A stretch of DNA of 64,000 bases from Kitasatospora sp. NBC_01246 (GCF_036226505.1 NZ_CP108484.1:930001-994000), one strand, 5' to 3'. Positions 7,533 through 17,137 are shown, numbered from the stretch's first letter. Notes: generated by a model not told the origin, from the letters alone. Numbers and translations: made by a program.

Positions 7533-7571
7533 GTGCCGGGCGGGCGGGCGGTCGCGCCGCCCGCCCGGCAC
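7533..7571 (-). terminator. terminator after dihydrolipoyl dehydrogenase gene
   Basis: A perfect 15-bp stem (7533-7547 with 7557-7571) and a 9-base loop lie about 40 bases past the lpdA-type stop codon. Confidence 0.75.
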
Positions 7572-7612
7572 CCCTGACCGCGGTCCTGACCGTGGTCCCG
7601 GGCGGGCCCGTG

Positions 7613-9019
<1,407 letters not shown>

Positions 9020-9160
9020 GATGCTGACTCCTCCGAGGGTGTCACGGTGACGTGATCTCGGTGCCATGGTGTCAGGAGCCCGGGCAGCGCACTCATCGGC
9101 CCCGGCCGATCGGCCGCCGTCCGGGTGCGGCCCGGGAGCGCGACGGGGAAAGGGCGCGGC

Positions 9161-9228
9161 GCAGCGGGGAACGGCGGGGAACGGCGGGGAACGGCGGGGA
9201 ACGGCGGGGAACGGCGGGGAACGGAGCG
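9161..9228. repeat. 10-bp tandem repeat array
   Basis: Five perfect copies of a 10-bp unit (ACGGCGGGGA) occupy 9171-9220, with degenerate copies on both sides (9161-9170 and 9221-9228). The array lies in the short intergenic space upstream of lpdA and downstream of the M28 peptidase gene. It encodes nothing recognisable and is a candidate variable-number locus. Confidence 0.9.
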
Positions 9229-9231
9229 GCG

Positions 9232-9261
9232 CCGGGGCCCCGCCCGGTGGCGGGGCCCCGG
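9232..9261 (-). terminator. terminator after M28 peptidase gene
   Basis: A 13-bp GC-only stem (9232-9244 with 9249-9261) and a 4-base loop sit immediately behind the peptidase stop codon on the minus strand. Confidence 0.75.
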
Positions 9262-9265
9262 GCGG

Positions 9266-10849
9266 TCAGGCCGACACCTCGTGGGTGTGGCCCTCGTGGA
9301 GGCCGCCACCGCTGCCGGCCTGGCCCTCGGTGTGCTGCGGCGCCACCGGCGCGTGCAGGGAGGAGAGGTCCCAGGCGTAGGTGCCGACGGCGTCGGCGAT
9401 CACGTCGATGTTGACGTCGAAGGCCAACAGGTCGAGGTTGCCCAGGTTGTCGCAGGCCTTGTGGTAGCACGTGTCGAACGCCACCCCGGCCGTGCCGCCG
9501 TAACGCGCCGCCTGCGCCGCGGACTTGATCACCTCGGCGCCGGTGTCGGTGCCGCCCGCCGGGATCCCCGCGTCGATGAACGGGCCGTAGTCGGAGCGGC
9601 CGGTGAAGTCGGTGCCCTCGTGCGGCAGGCCCCGGCGGTCCAGGTAGTCGGTGATGTGCCGCTCCAGTTGCGCCGAGCCGTCCGGGCCGGGGCCGGAGCC
9701 GACGTGGTCGGAGTCGTCGCCGTCGTAGACGAACTGGGCGGAGTTGGGCGAGGCGATCATGTCGAAGTTCAGATAGAGCTTGATCTTCTTCTGCTCGGCC
9801 TCGGAGAGTGACGCCACGTAGGCCTCGGAGCCCTTGAGGCCGAACTCCTCGGCCGACCACCAGGCGAACCTGACCTTGTTCCTGACCGGCCGGTCGCCGA
9901 GGTTCTTCGCCACCTCCAGGACGCCCGCCGAGCCGGAGCCGTTGTCGTTGATGCCCGGGCCCGCCACCACGGAGTCCAGGTGGGAGCCGATGACGACGGT
10001 GTTCGCCGGGTCGCCGCCGCGGGTCTCGGCGATGACGTTCCAGGTCTTGCGCTTCTCCATGAGGGTACGGATGTCCAGGCCCACGGTGACCGGCCCGGCG
10101 GCGGCTTTGGCGACCAGCGCCTCGCCCGCCGCCCTGCTGATCCCGCCGGTCGGGACGCGGCCGGCGGTCGGCTCCCCGAGGGTGCCGTTGAGGTCGCCGT
10201 CCGCGTTGTTGTAGACGAGGACGCCGGTCGCACCGGCGTCCGCCGCCGCGGCCGCCTTGACGGCGAAGCTGCAGCCGCCGCGCTTGATCAGCGCGATCCG
10301 GCCGGTGAACGCGCCGGCCGCGTAGTCCCCCGCCTCGCAGCCGGTGGTGTCGTCCGCCGGGACGACCGCGAGCGGGGCGGTCAGCCCGGCTGCCGGCCCG
10401 CCGACGGAGTACGTCATGGCGATCACCGGTACATCCTCGGCCTGGGGGGACACCACCGTCAGTTTCTGCGCGAGGGCCTGGAAGAAGGTGTACTCGAATT
10501 CCTGCTTCGACACCTTCAGACCGGCCTGGCGGGCCTGCTCGTAGACGTAGCGCGCCGACTCGTCGTGGCCGCGGGAGCCCGCCACCCGGTTGCCGCCGTT
10601 GCGGTCCGCGATCCGCTGCAGCGCGGCCAGCGTCCGGCGGGCGCTGCCGGCGCTGCTCTCCTCGACGAGCCGGGCGGCCAGCTTGGCTCCCTTGCGGCCC
10701 GGGTCCGGTGCGGCCGCGGCGCTCCCGGCGCCGACCAGCAGCAGCGGCGTCACCAGGGCCGCGACCGCCAGCGCGGAGCTCGCGACCCGGGTGGTCCGGG
10801 CAGCGCCCGGGCGGGGTAAGACGGTCGGGCGGCGGGTCCGAACATTCAC
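9266..10849 (-). CDS. secreted M28-family zinc aminopeptidase with PA domain
   Basis: A 527-residue secreted aminopeptidase. After a signal peptide (hydrophobic run to about residue 45, ending SAAAAP) comes an M28 catalytic domain interrupted by a protease-associated (PA) domain (GDYAAGAFTGRIALIKRGGCSF region). Zinc and catalytic residues of the S. griseus aminopeptidase type are visible: SHLDSVVAGPGINDNGSG (His, Asp), WSAEEFGLKGS (Glu-Glu), NFDMIASPN (Asp) and the C-terminal FDTCYHKACDN (His, with flanking Cys that likely pair). The GTG at 10849 has a GGAAGGA site; an ATG at 10891 would lengthen the n-region. It probably liberates amino acids from extracellular peptides. Confidence 0.93.
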   Translation of the reverse strand: MNVRTRRPTVLPRPGAARTTRVASSALAVAALVTPLLLVGAGSAAAAPDPGRKGAKLAARLVEESSAGSARRTLAALQRIADRNGGNRVAGSRGHDESARYVYEQARQAGLKVSKQEFEYTFFQALAQKLTVVSPQAEDVPVIAMTYSVGGPAAGLTAPLAVVPADDTTGCEAGDYAAGAFTGRIALIKRGGCSFAVKAAAAADAGATGVLVYNNADGDLNGTLGEPTAGRVPTGGISRAAGEALVAKAAAGPVTVGLDIRTLMEKRKTWNVIAETRGGDPANTVVIGSHLDSVVAGPGINDNGSGSAGVLEVAKNLGDRPVRNKVRFAWWSAEEFGLKGSEAYVASLSEAEQKKIKLYLNFDMIASPNSAQFVYDGDDSDHVGSGPGPDGSAQLERHITDYLDRRGLPHEGTDFTGRSDYGPFIDAGIPAGGTDTGAEVIKSAAQAARYGGTAGVAFDTCYHKACDNLGNLDLLAFDVNIDVIADAVGTYAWDLSSLHAPVAPQHTEGQAGSGGGLHEGHTHEVSA

Positions 10850-10930
10850 GGCTGGTCCTTCCGAGAGTCCATGGAGATCCCGATTTGACATGCCCCAGGC
10901 CACCTTGCCAACCCTGCCGCGAAAGCTGAC

Positions 10931-10991
10931 CGGATGCGGACATCCGACGGCGCGGCGATCCTGGATGAGGAGGGGCCGTCTCATCCAGGAG
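10931..10991 (+). promoter_or_regulatory. two hairpins masking the ribosome binding site of the MT0933-like gene
   Basis: A perfect 6-bp dyad (10931-10936 with 10941-10946) is followed by a perfect 11-bp stem (10959-10969 with 10980-10990, loop of 10). The 3' arm of the second stem contains four of the five bases of AGGAG (10987-10991), the ribosome binding site for the ATG at 11001. Folding would hide it, suggesting control of translation, for instance by temperature or an RNA-binding protein. Alternatively these are DNA operator dyads. Confidence 0.55.
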
Positions 10992-11000
10992 TGTGACCGA

Positions 11001-11177
11001 ATGTCCATGATCGACAAGATCAAGCAGATGCTGAAGGGCCACGAGGACCAGGCGGACAAGGCCGTCGACAAGGCCGGTGACACCGTCGACCAACGGACCC
11101 AGGGCAAGTACAGCGGCCACGTCGACACGGCCCAGGACAGGGTCAAGGACCAGTTCCGCGACCAGCCTCCCCAGTAG
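11001..11177 (+). CDS. MT0933-like antitoxin family small protein
   Basis: A 58-residue, highly charged, helical protein: an N-terminal MSMIDKIKQMLKGHEDQADK followed by KAGDTVDQRTQGKYSGHVDTAQ. This is the pattern of the actinobacterial MT0933-like antitoxin family, in which KYSxxVDxAxDKxKD is characteristic. No toxin gene is adjacent, so the antitoxin label is only a family name; a CsbD-like stress protein role is an alternative. The ATG has AGGAG ten bases upstream, which is part of a perfect hairpin. Confidence 0.82.
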   Translation: MSMIDKIKQMLKGHEDQADKAVDKAGDTVDQRTQGKYSGHVDTAQDRVKDQFRDQPPQ

Positions 11178-11191
11178 CCCGCCGACGCAGT

Positions 11192-11257
11192 CCGGACCCA
11201 CGGGTCCGGTACCCCGGCCGGGTGAGCGCGACGACGCGCGCACCCGGCCGGGGTACC
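11192..11257 (+). terminator. double hairpin terminator after MT0933-like gene
   Basis: A perfect 8-bp stem (11192-11199 with 11202-11209) is followed by a perfect 17-bp inverted repeat (11208-11224 with 11241-11257, 16-base loop). They overlap by two bases, so only one can form fully at a time. It lies just behind the small gene. Confidence 0.7.
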
Positions 11258-11511
11258 GCGCGTCCACGGCCGGACGAGCGCTCCCCCCGGACCGTACGGG
11301 CGCCCGCGGGGACCCTCCCACCAGGAGGGCTTTACACAGTCATTACCATTGGCACGGTAGCGCTTCCGCGTGTCGCACACGGCGCGGCGCCGTTCACCCG
11401 TCCGGGTGAGCGGCAGCCCCGCCGGGCCGGCCCAGTTCCGGCGGACGGCCGGCCCTGTTCCGGCGGACGTCGCGCACGCCAGCGGGAAGCCCTGACGAGA
11501 GGACAGCCGCC
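11258..11511. other. intergenic region upstream of antiporter operon
   Basis: About 254 bp with no gene. It includes a hairpin-like CCCTCCCACCAGGAGGG segment near 11316 and a locally AT-richer patch around 11331-11360 that may hold the operon promoter. The 12-base direct repeat TTCCGGCGGACG occurs twice near 11437 and 11458. I looked for a cyclic di-AMP riboswitch because the operon encodes an RCK_C antiporter, but recognised none of its conserved core. Confidence 0.4.
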
Positions 11512-11997
11512 GTGTCGATCCCCCGTGTCCGGACCACTCCCCTGCCCGGCGTCGGCGTCCAGTACGACCTCACCACCCGAGAACAACGGCACCTGTCCGT
11601 CATCGCCCACCGGGACGGCTCACGCAGCCTCAACGTCTACCGCTCGGACGACCCCGACGCCTGCGCCCAGGCGTTCCGGCTGACGGCCGAGGAGTCCACC
11701 GCCCTGGTCGACGCCCTGACGCCCGCTCACCACAACCCGGACCTGCTGCACACCACCGACCTGGGCCTGGTCGCCGAACGCCTCCCCGTCGAGGGCGCCT
11801 CGCACTGGAACGGCCGGGTGCTCGGCGAGACCCGGATGCGCACCGAGACCGGCGCCTCGATCGTCGCCGTGCTGCGCCGCACCGGCGCCGTGCCCTCCCC
11901 GACCCCCGACTTCCGGCTGGCCGGCGGGGACATCCTGATCGTGATCGGCACCCGCGAGGGCGTGGACGCCGCCGCCGCGATCCTGGGCAGGGAGTGA
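11512..11997 (+). CDS. RCK_C regulatory subunit of a cation/proton antiporter (KhtT-like)
   Basis: This 161-residue soluble protein has an N-terminal domain of about 75 residues and a C-terminal RCK_C (TrkA-C) domain whose diagnostic end is LAGGDILIVIGTREGVDAAAAIL. It resembles KhtT and actinobacterial CpeA-type subunits, which gate a partner CPA2 antiporter; several RCK_C proteins of this group bind cyclic di-AMP. The GTG start has a GAGAGGA site. The antiporter gene begins four bases after its stop, so they form one operon and probably one complex at the membrane. Confidence 0.87.
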   Translation: MSIPRVRTTPLPGVGVQYDLTTREQRHLSVIAHRDGSRSLNVYRSDDPDACAQAFRLTAEESTALVDALTPAHHNPDLLHTTDLGLVAERLPVEGASHWNGRVLGETRMRTETGASIVAVLRRTGAVPSPTPDFRLAGGDILIVIGTREGVDAAAAILGRE

Positions 11998-12001
11998 TCG
12001 G

Positions 12002-13345
12002 ATGCACACCGCAAGCGTCTTCATCGAACTCGGCTCGGTCATCCTGGTCCTCGGCCTGCTCGGCCGAATAGCCGGCCGGTACGGGTTCTCGCCCATCCCG
12101 CTCTACCTACTCGGCGGACTGGCCTTCGGCAAGGGCGGCCTGCTGCCGCTCAGCGCCAGTGAGGAGTTCGTGGCCACCGGCGCCGAGATCGGCGTCGTCC
12201 TGCTGCTGCTGATGCTGGGTCTGGAGTACACCGCCGCCGACCTGGTGACCAACCTCAAGGCCCAGTACCCGGCCGGCGCCGTCGACTTCGTGCTCAACGC
12301 ACTGCCCGGCGCGGCCGCCGCCCTGCTCCTCGGCTGGGGCCCGGTCGCCGCCGTGGTACTGGCCGGCGTCACCTGGATCTCCTCCTCCGGGGTGATCGCC
12401 AAGGTGCTCGGCGACCTCGGCCGGCTCGGCAACCGGGAGACCCCGGTGATCCTCAGCATCCTGGTGCTGGAGGACCTCGCGATGGCCGTCTACCTGCCGA
12501 TCCTGACCGCGCTGCTGGCCGGCGCCGGCCTGCTCGCCGGCTCGCTCACCCTCGCCATCGCGCTCGCCACCGCGGGCGCCGTGCTCTTCGTCGCGCTCCG
12601 CTACGGCCGGGTGATCTCGAAGTTCGTCTCGCACGACGACCCGGAGAAGCTGCTGCTGGTCGTCCTCGGACTGACCCTGCTGGTGGCCGGCCTCGCGCAG
12701 CAGCTCCAGGTGTCCGCCGCGGTCGGGGCGTTCCTGGTCGGCATCGCCCTCTCCGGCGAGGCCGCCGAGGGCGCGCACACCCTGCTCAGCCCGTTGCGGG
12801 ACCTCTTCGCGGCGGTCTTCTTCGTCTTCTTCGGGCTCAGCACGGATCCGACGAGCATCCCGCCCGTCCTGCTGCCCGCGCTGCTGCTGGCCGTGGTCAC
12901 CGCGCTCACCAAGGTGGCGACGGGGTACTGGGCCGCCCGCCGGGCCGGGATCGGCGAACGCGGCCGCTGGCGGGCCGGCGGCGCGCTGGTCTCGCGCGGG
13001 GAGTTCTCCATCGTCATCGCCGGTCTGGCCGTCACCGCGGGCATCGAGCCCGAACTCGGGCCGTTCGCCACCGCGTACGTGCTGATCCTGGTGGTCACCG
13101 GCCCGCTCGCGGCCCGGTACACCCAGCCCGCGGTGGAGCGCCTCGGGGCGCTGCGCGGGCGCTGGGCTCCGGCGGCCCGGGTCTCGCCGGGCGCCGAACG
13201 GCTGCCCGGCGCCGGGGCGAGCGACGCCGCCACGGCGCCGGAGGCGATCACGTTCGAGGGGCCGGAGCCGGCGGATCTCGTTCAGGACGGGTTCGCGCAG
13301 GACGGGTTCGCGCAGGAGCAGCCGGCCAACGGGCTGCCGCGCTGA
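12002..13345 (+). CDS. CPA2-family K+(Na+)/H+ antiporter
   Basis: This 447-residue membrane protein has about 12-13 transmembrane helices spanning residues 1-385 and a soluble Glu/Gln-rich tail. It carries the CPA2 signatures GVVLLLLMLGLEYTAADL, SSSGVIAKVL, LVLEDLAMAVYLPIL (conserved acidic residues of the ion path) and FFVFFGLSTDP. It is KefB/KhtU-like but lacks the C-terminal RCK_N domain, as expected since the regulatory subunit is the separate upstream gene. The pair likely exports K+ or Na+ in exchange for protons under alkaline or ionic stress. The tail contains two copies of the repeat QDGFAQDGFAQ. Confidence 0.92.
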   Translation: MHTASVFIELGSVILVLGLLGRIAGRYGFSPIPLYLLGGLAFGKGGLLPLSASEEFVATGAEIGVVLLLLMLGLEYTAADLVTNLKAQYPAGAVDFVLNALPGAAAALLLGWGPVAAVVLAGVTWISSSGVIAKVLGDLGRLGNRETPVILSILVLEDLAMAVYLPILTALLAGAGLLAGSLTLAIALATAGAVLFVALRYGRVISKFVSHDDPEKLLLVVLGLTLLVAGLAQQLQVSAAVGAFLVGIALSGEAAEGAHTLLSPLRDLFAAVFFVFFGLSTDPTSIPPVLLPALLLAVVTALTKVATGYWAARRAGIGERGRWRAGGALVSRGEFSIVIAGLAVTAGIEPELGPFATAYVLILVVTGPLAARYTQPAVERLGALRGRWAPAARVSPGAERLPGAGASDAATAPEAITFEGPEPADLVQDGFAQDGFAQEQPANGLPR

Positions 13346-13365
13346 GGCCGGGGCCCCGGGGCGGA

Positions 13366-13545
13366 TCAGTCGGACCGGTCCGCCCCGGGGCCGGGCTCCC
13401 GGCCCGACCCGGGCCGGCGGCCGGGCTCGGGGTCCGGCACCGCACCGCAGTTCTCGCAGGGCTGCCGCCCGGCCCGCTCGCGCAGCCGGCCGCACTCCGG
13501 GCAGACCCGGTCCAGCCAGCACGCCGATTCGCCGCCTTCGTCCAT
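13366..13545 (-). CDS. small zinc-ribbon protein
   Basis: A 59-residue protein with one treble-clef/zinc-ribbon set CPEC-x(12)-CENC plus an upstream Cys in SACWLDR, then a Pro/Gly/Arg-rich disordered tail. The ATG at 13545 is preferred over an upstream in-frame start. The MDEGGESACW opening followed by CPECGR is a pattern I associate with short streptomycete hypothetical proteins. No function is assigned; nucleic-acid or protein binding is possible. Confidence 0.65.
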   Translation of the reverse strand: MDEGGESACWLDRVCPECGRLRERAGRQPCENCGAVPDPEPGRRPGSGREPGPGADRSD

Positions 13546-13580
13546 ACCGCCGATTCTGCCCGGCCCACCCCCGCGACGGC

Positions 13581-13621
13581 GAGTAGACACTGTCTACTCG
13601 CTCCTGGTAGACAGTGTCTAT
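13581..13621 (+). promoter_or_regulatory. twin palindromic operators and leaderless promoter of TetR gene
   Basis: A perfect palindrome GAGTAGACA-C-TGTCTACTC fills 13581-13599 and a second, TAGACA-G-TGTCTA, fills 13608-13620, ending on the A of the ATG. Centres are 24 bp apart. The TAGACA halves at 13584-13589 and 13608-13613 also make a plausible -35/-10 pair with an 18-bp spacer. No ribosome binding site precedes the ATG, so a leaderless transcript blocked by its own product is inferred. Confidence 0.75.
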
Positions 13622-14204
13622 GACTGATCAGGGTTCGGGCCTGCGCACCCGGCTGGTGGCGGCCGGCGTCGAACTGGTGACGGCTCAGGGGGTCCACGCG
13701 CTCTCGCTGCGCGAGATCGCCCGCCAGGCCGGCGTCTCGCACGGCGCGCCGCGCCGCTACTTCGCCACCCACGTCGAGCTGCTGTCGGCCATCGCCCGGC
13801 ACGGCTTCGACGAGCTGGCCACCGACCTCACCCGTGCGACGGCCGGCGCGGGCCCGGGCCCGCGCGAGCGGCTCGCCGCACTCGCCCGCGGCTACCTCGG
13901 CTTCGCCGCCGCCCAGCCCGGCATGTTCGAGCTGATGTTCCGCCACGACCTGCTGGAGGGCAGCGGCATCGGCCTGCGGCAGACCAGCCTCCCGCTCTTC
14001 CGGACCTTCACCGCCCTGGTCGCCGAGGTGCGGCCACCGAGCGGCGCGGAGCCCGCGGCGGCGGCCGCCGCACTCTGGGCCAACCTGCACGGGCTCGCCC
14101 AGCTCCGCGCCTGGGGCAGCCTCCAACTCGCCACCGGCAGCGACGACATCGAGCCGCTGCTGCACGCCGCCCTGGCCGCCCACCTGGGCCCGGAGGCCCG
14201 GTGA
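13620..14204 (+). CDS. TetR-family repressor
   Basis: This 194-residue regulator has the TetR HTH in LSLREIARQAGVSHGAPRRYFATHVELLSAIA and a TetR_C_13-like ligand domain (RGYLGFAAAQPGMFELMFRHDLL). The GAPRRYF variant is typical of actinobacterial repressors of efflux pumps. The ATG at 13620 is chosen over an in-frame GTG at 13614, because 13614 lies within the operator. Its stop overlaps the MFS start by four bases (GTGA). It most likely represses itself and the pump through the two palindromes. Confidence 0.92.
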   Translation: MTDQGSGLRTRLVAAGVELVTAQGVHALSLREIARQAGVSHGAPRRYFATHVELLSAIARHGFDELATDLTRATAGAGPGPRERLAALARGYLGFAAAQPGMFELMFRHDLLEGSGIGLRQTSLPLFRTFTALVAEVRPPSGAEPAAAAAALWANLHGLAQLRAWGSLQLATGSDDIEPLLHAALAAHLGPEAR

Positions 14205-15601
14205 ACACGCCCGCGCGCCGGCGCCTGACCCTCGCCGGGAGCATCACCGGCGCCTCGATCGTGGCCCTGGACGGCACCGTCCTCACCGTCGCCCGGCCCG
14301 CCATGCAGCACGACCTCAACGCCTCCTTCACCGCCGTCCAGTGGACCAGCACCGCCTACCTGATCGCGGTGGCGAGCCTGCTGGTCTTCGCCGGCCGGCT
14401 GGGCGACCGCTACGGCCACCAACGCGTCTTCGCCGTGGGCGTGCTGGGCTTCGCCGCCGCCTCGGCCGGGATCGGCCTGGCGCCCGGCATCGGCTGGGTG
14501 ATCGGCCTGCGCGTCGCCCAGGGCGTGGCGGGCGCGCTGCTGCAGCCCGCCACCCTGGGCATGCTGCGCGCGGCCTACCCGGCCGACCGGCTCGCGATGC
14601 CGATCGCCCTGCGCACCAGCGTGATCGGCCTGGCGGCCGCCGCCGGACCGGTCGTCGGCGGGGCGCTGACCACCCAACTGGGCTGGCGGGCGGTCTTCTT
14701 CCTCACCGTCCTCCCCGCCGTCGCGGCCGGGCTCGCCGCGCTGGCCGTGCGGATTCCGCAGCCACCCGCCGACCGGTCCACCGGCGCCCTGCGCGCGCTC
14801 GACCTGCCGGGCGCCGCCCTGCTCGCGGCGGCGCTGGTCTGCCTGGTGCACACGCTCGTCGGGGTGCCCGAGCACGGCCGGCCGGCCGCCACGGCGTTCG
14901 GCCTGCTCGCCGCGGCCCTGCTCGGCACCGCCTTCGTCCACCAACAGCGGCGCGCCGCACACCCGTTGCTGCCGCCGCGGGTGTTCGCCTCGCCCACCGT
15001 CGCGTCCTCGCTCGGCGTGCTGCTGACCGCGTCCGCGGCGCTCTTCGGGACGCTGTTCCTGGCCACCTACTTCCTCCAGGACGTGCTCGGGCTGGACCCG
15101 TTCCAGTCCGGCGTCCGGGCGTTGCCGCTGGCCGTCACGATGGTCGCCGCCGCCCCGGCCGCCGCGGTGCTGATGCGCCGCCACGGGGCCCGGGCCACCG
15201 CCGGGGCCGGGATGCTGCTGCTCACGCTCGGCACCCTGCTCGCGGCCCGGTTCGACGAGTCCACCGGGGCCGTCGCGATCGGCGGCAGCTTCCTCCTGCT
15301 GGGCAGCGGGTTCGGGGCGGTGATGGTCACCGCGACGGCCGCCCTCGTCCGCGACGCCTCGGTGGCGGACGCGGGCGTCGCCGGCGGGCTCCAGCAGACC
15401 GTGATGAACATCGGCCCGGCCCTGGGGACCGCCGCCGCGACCACCCTCACCGCCGGCCGTCCGCTCGTGACCGCCATGGGCCCGGCCCTGCTGGTCCTCG
15501 CGGCCACGGCGGCGGTCGGCGTCCTGCTCGCCCCCCGCCTCCCGACCCGGGCCCGGGCCCGGGCGGCGGGGGTGGTGGAGGCGACGCGGCCGGGGCACTG
15601 A
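14201..15601 (+). CDS. MFS drug efflux transporter (DHA2/EmrB-QacA type)
   Basis: This 466-residue transporter has about 14 transmembrane helices, as in proton-driven 14-TMS multidrug pumps. Motifs: GRLGDRYGHQRVF (MFS motif A between helices 2 and 3), QGVAGALLQPATLGMLRAAYP (motif B region) and AAAAGPVVGGALTTQLGWRAVFF (motif C with GP). It is translationally coupled to the TetR gene, so export of whatever compound relieves TetR is likely. Substrate unknown. Confidence 0.93.
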   Translation: MNTPARRRLTLAGSITGASIVALDGTVLTVARPAMQHDLNASFTAVQWTSTAYLIAVASLLVFAGRLGDRYGHQRVFAVGVLGFAAASAGIGLAPGIGWVIGLRVAQGVAGALLQPATLGMLRAAYPADRLAMPIALRTSVIGLAAAAGPVVGGALTTQLGWRAVFFLTVLPAVAAGLAALAVRIPQPPADRSTGALRALDLPGAALLAAALVCLVHTLVGVPEHGRPAATAFGLLAAALLGTAFVHQQRRAAHPLLPPRVFASPTVASSLGVLLTASAALFGTLFLATYFLQDVLGLDPFQSGVRALPLAVTMVAAAPAAAVLMRRHGARATAGAGMLLLTLGTLLAARFDESTGAVAIGGSFLLLGSGFGAVMVTATAALVRDASVADAGVAGGLQQTVMNIGPALGTAAATTLTAGRPLVTAMGPALLVLAATAAVGVLLAPRLPTRARARAAGVVEATRPGH

Positions 15602-15671
15602 ACCGGTCACTCGCCCGCAATGGCGTACGGCGTCCCGGTCGGTGCCCTCGGGCCCGTCGATCGCTTCACGC

Positions 15672-15687
15672 CGTCGACTTGTCGACG
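15672..15687. repeat. short perfect dyad between convergent genes
   Basis: CGTCGAC-TT-GTCGACG forms a perfect 7-bp inverted repeat in the 165-bp gap between the MFS and MATE genes, which converge. It could be a weak terminator; nothing else is seen in this gap. Confidence 0.35.
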
Positions 15688-15766
15688 ATTTCGGCGGTTT
15701 CCACGTACTCGATGGACGGCGCCGCGCCATGGAGACCGGCTGCTCGCCCGCGCATCGGGGTGGGCG

Positions 15767-17137
15767 TCACTCCACCGGGGCCCGAAGCGGGGTCTGCCCG
15801 GTGGGTTCGGCCGCGCCGACCGGCTCGGCGGGCTCGACCACCGGGCCGGGGGTTCGGCGGCGCTTCGGGGCCGGCAGGCGCATCAGGATCAGCTGGGTCA
15901 GCGCGCCCACCGCCATGCCGGTCCAGAGGCCGTTCACCCCGAGCGGCACCGACAGGGCCACACCGGCGGCGAGCTGGACGCCGAGTCCGAGCAGGCTGGC
16001 CGTCACCAGGCGGCGGCCCGCGCCGGTGGCCTGGAGCACGCCGCCGAGGGTCACCACCAGGGCGTAGGGCAGTACGTAGAGCCCGGCCATCCGCAGGTAG
16101 CCGACGGCCTGGGCGGCGACCGCGTCGTCCCGGGTGAAGAGCGCGGTCACCGGCACCGCGAGCGCCGCGCAGAGGACGGCGGCGCCCGCGCCGAGGGTGC
16201 CGGCCAGCCGGGCGGTGTCACGGCCCAGGGTGCGCAGCCCCGCCGTGTCGCCCGCGCCGGTCAGCCGGGCCGCCTCGATGGCGGCGGCCTGCCGTACGGC
16301 GTAGAAGGCCATGGTCACGACCAGCATCACGCGGTAGCCCACGCCGTAGCCGGCGACCGCCGGTACGCCGAAGGACGCGACCAGGGCGAGCTGCACCGTG
16401 CCGACGCCCATCCGGGCGGTGAAGTCAAGGCCGAACGAGGCTCCGGCGGAGACGATCCGGCGGGCCTCCGGCAGGAGCCCGCCCGCCGGGGGCGCGGTCC
16501 GGCGGTGCCGGCGCCGGAGCAGCAGCGTGACGGCGAAGGTGAGGGCGCGCGCGGTGGTCAGGGCGAGCGCCGCGCCCGTCACGCCGAGGGCCGGGAACGG
16601 TCCGGGTCCGAGGATCAGCAGCGGGTCGAGGAGGAGCAGCAGGGCGTTGGTCAGCAGGGCGAGCCGCATCGGCGTGCGGGTGTCGCCGGTGCCCTTGAAG
16701 AGCTCGTCGGCCACCCGTTGGCCGAAGAAGAGTCCGGCGGCGGGGAAGGCGATCGCGAAGTAGTCCGCGGCGAGTCCGGCGGCGGGGCCGTCCAGGAAGG
16801 CGTCCGCGATCGGGTGGCGCAGCAGGAAGCCGGGGACGGCGAGCAGCAGGCTGCCGAGGGCGCAGAGCCGCCAGGCCGCCCGCGCGGTCCGGCCGGCCGC
16901 CGCGCGGTCCCCGGCGCCGACGGCGTGCGAGATCCGGACGGTGGTGCCGGAGGCGACCACCAGGACCAGGCCCAGCAGCAGGTTCTCGACGGTGCCCGCG
17001 AGGGTGACGGCGGCGACGGCGGGCGCGCCGAGCCCGCCGACCCAGTACGTGCTGATGACCGAGGCGATCACCCCGGACAGGAGTCCGGCGTAGACCGGCC
17101 CTGCCAATCCGATCAGCCTCGGCAGATGTCCTCGCAC
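15767..17137 (-). CDS. MATE-family efflux transporter
   Basis: This 456-residue multidrug and toxin extrusion protein has about 12 transmembrane helices in two homologous halves (LPRLIGLAGPVYAGLLSGVIASVIS and the second half from ASFGLDFTARMGVGTVQLALVASFG). The QRVADELFKGTGDTRTPM loop and the GGVLQATGAGRRL motif are typical of MATE proteins. The GTG at 17137 follows a GGGGGG purine-rich site; an upstream ATG at 17200 would lie within the intergenic control region. The C-terminal 30 residues are a Pro/Glu-rich tail. The divergent PadR gene suggests inducible expression. Confidence 0.9.
   Translation of the reverse strand: MRGHLPRLIGLAGPVYAGLLSGVIASVISTYWVGGLGAPAVAAVTLAGTVENLLLGLVLVVASGTTVRISHAVGAGDRAAAGRTARAAWRLCALGSLLLAVPGFLLRHPIADAFLDGPAAGLAADYFAIAFPAAGLFFGQRVADELFKGTGDTRTPMRLALLTNALLLLLDPLLILGPGPFPALGVTGAALALTTARALTFAVTLLLRRRHRRTAPPAGGLLPEARRIVSAGASFGLDFTARMGVGTVQLALVASFGVPAVAGYGVGYRVMLVVTMAFYAVRQAAAIEAARLTGAGDTAGLRTLGRDTARLAGTLGAGAAVLCAALAVPVTALFTRDDAVAAQAVGYLRMAGLYVLPYALVVTLGGVLQATGAGRRLVTASLLGLGVQLAAGVALSVPLGVNGLWTGMAVGALTQLILMRLPAPKRRRTPGPVVEPAEPVGAAEPTGQTPLRAPVE

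Noticed and set aside
9161..9228. CRISPR array or origin iterons
   Set aside because: No spacers, unit of 10 bp only, no DnaA-box-like sequence and no replication gene nearby.
9093..11321. A 742-codon open frame overlapping the M28 peptidase gene
   Set aside because: Arg/Gly/Pro-rich nonsense composition without motifs; the peptidase frame contains the full zinc site and a signal peptide.
11258..11511. Cyclic di-AMP riboswitch upstream of the RCK_C/antiporter operon
   Set aside because: Considered because of the RCK_C protein, but the conserved riboswitch core is not recognisable.
12107..13522. A long minus-strand open frame opposite the CPA2 antiporter
   Set aside because: Composition of a shadow frame (Arg, Gln, Asp repeats) and no start signals; the antiporter is unambiguous.
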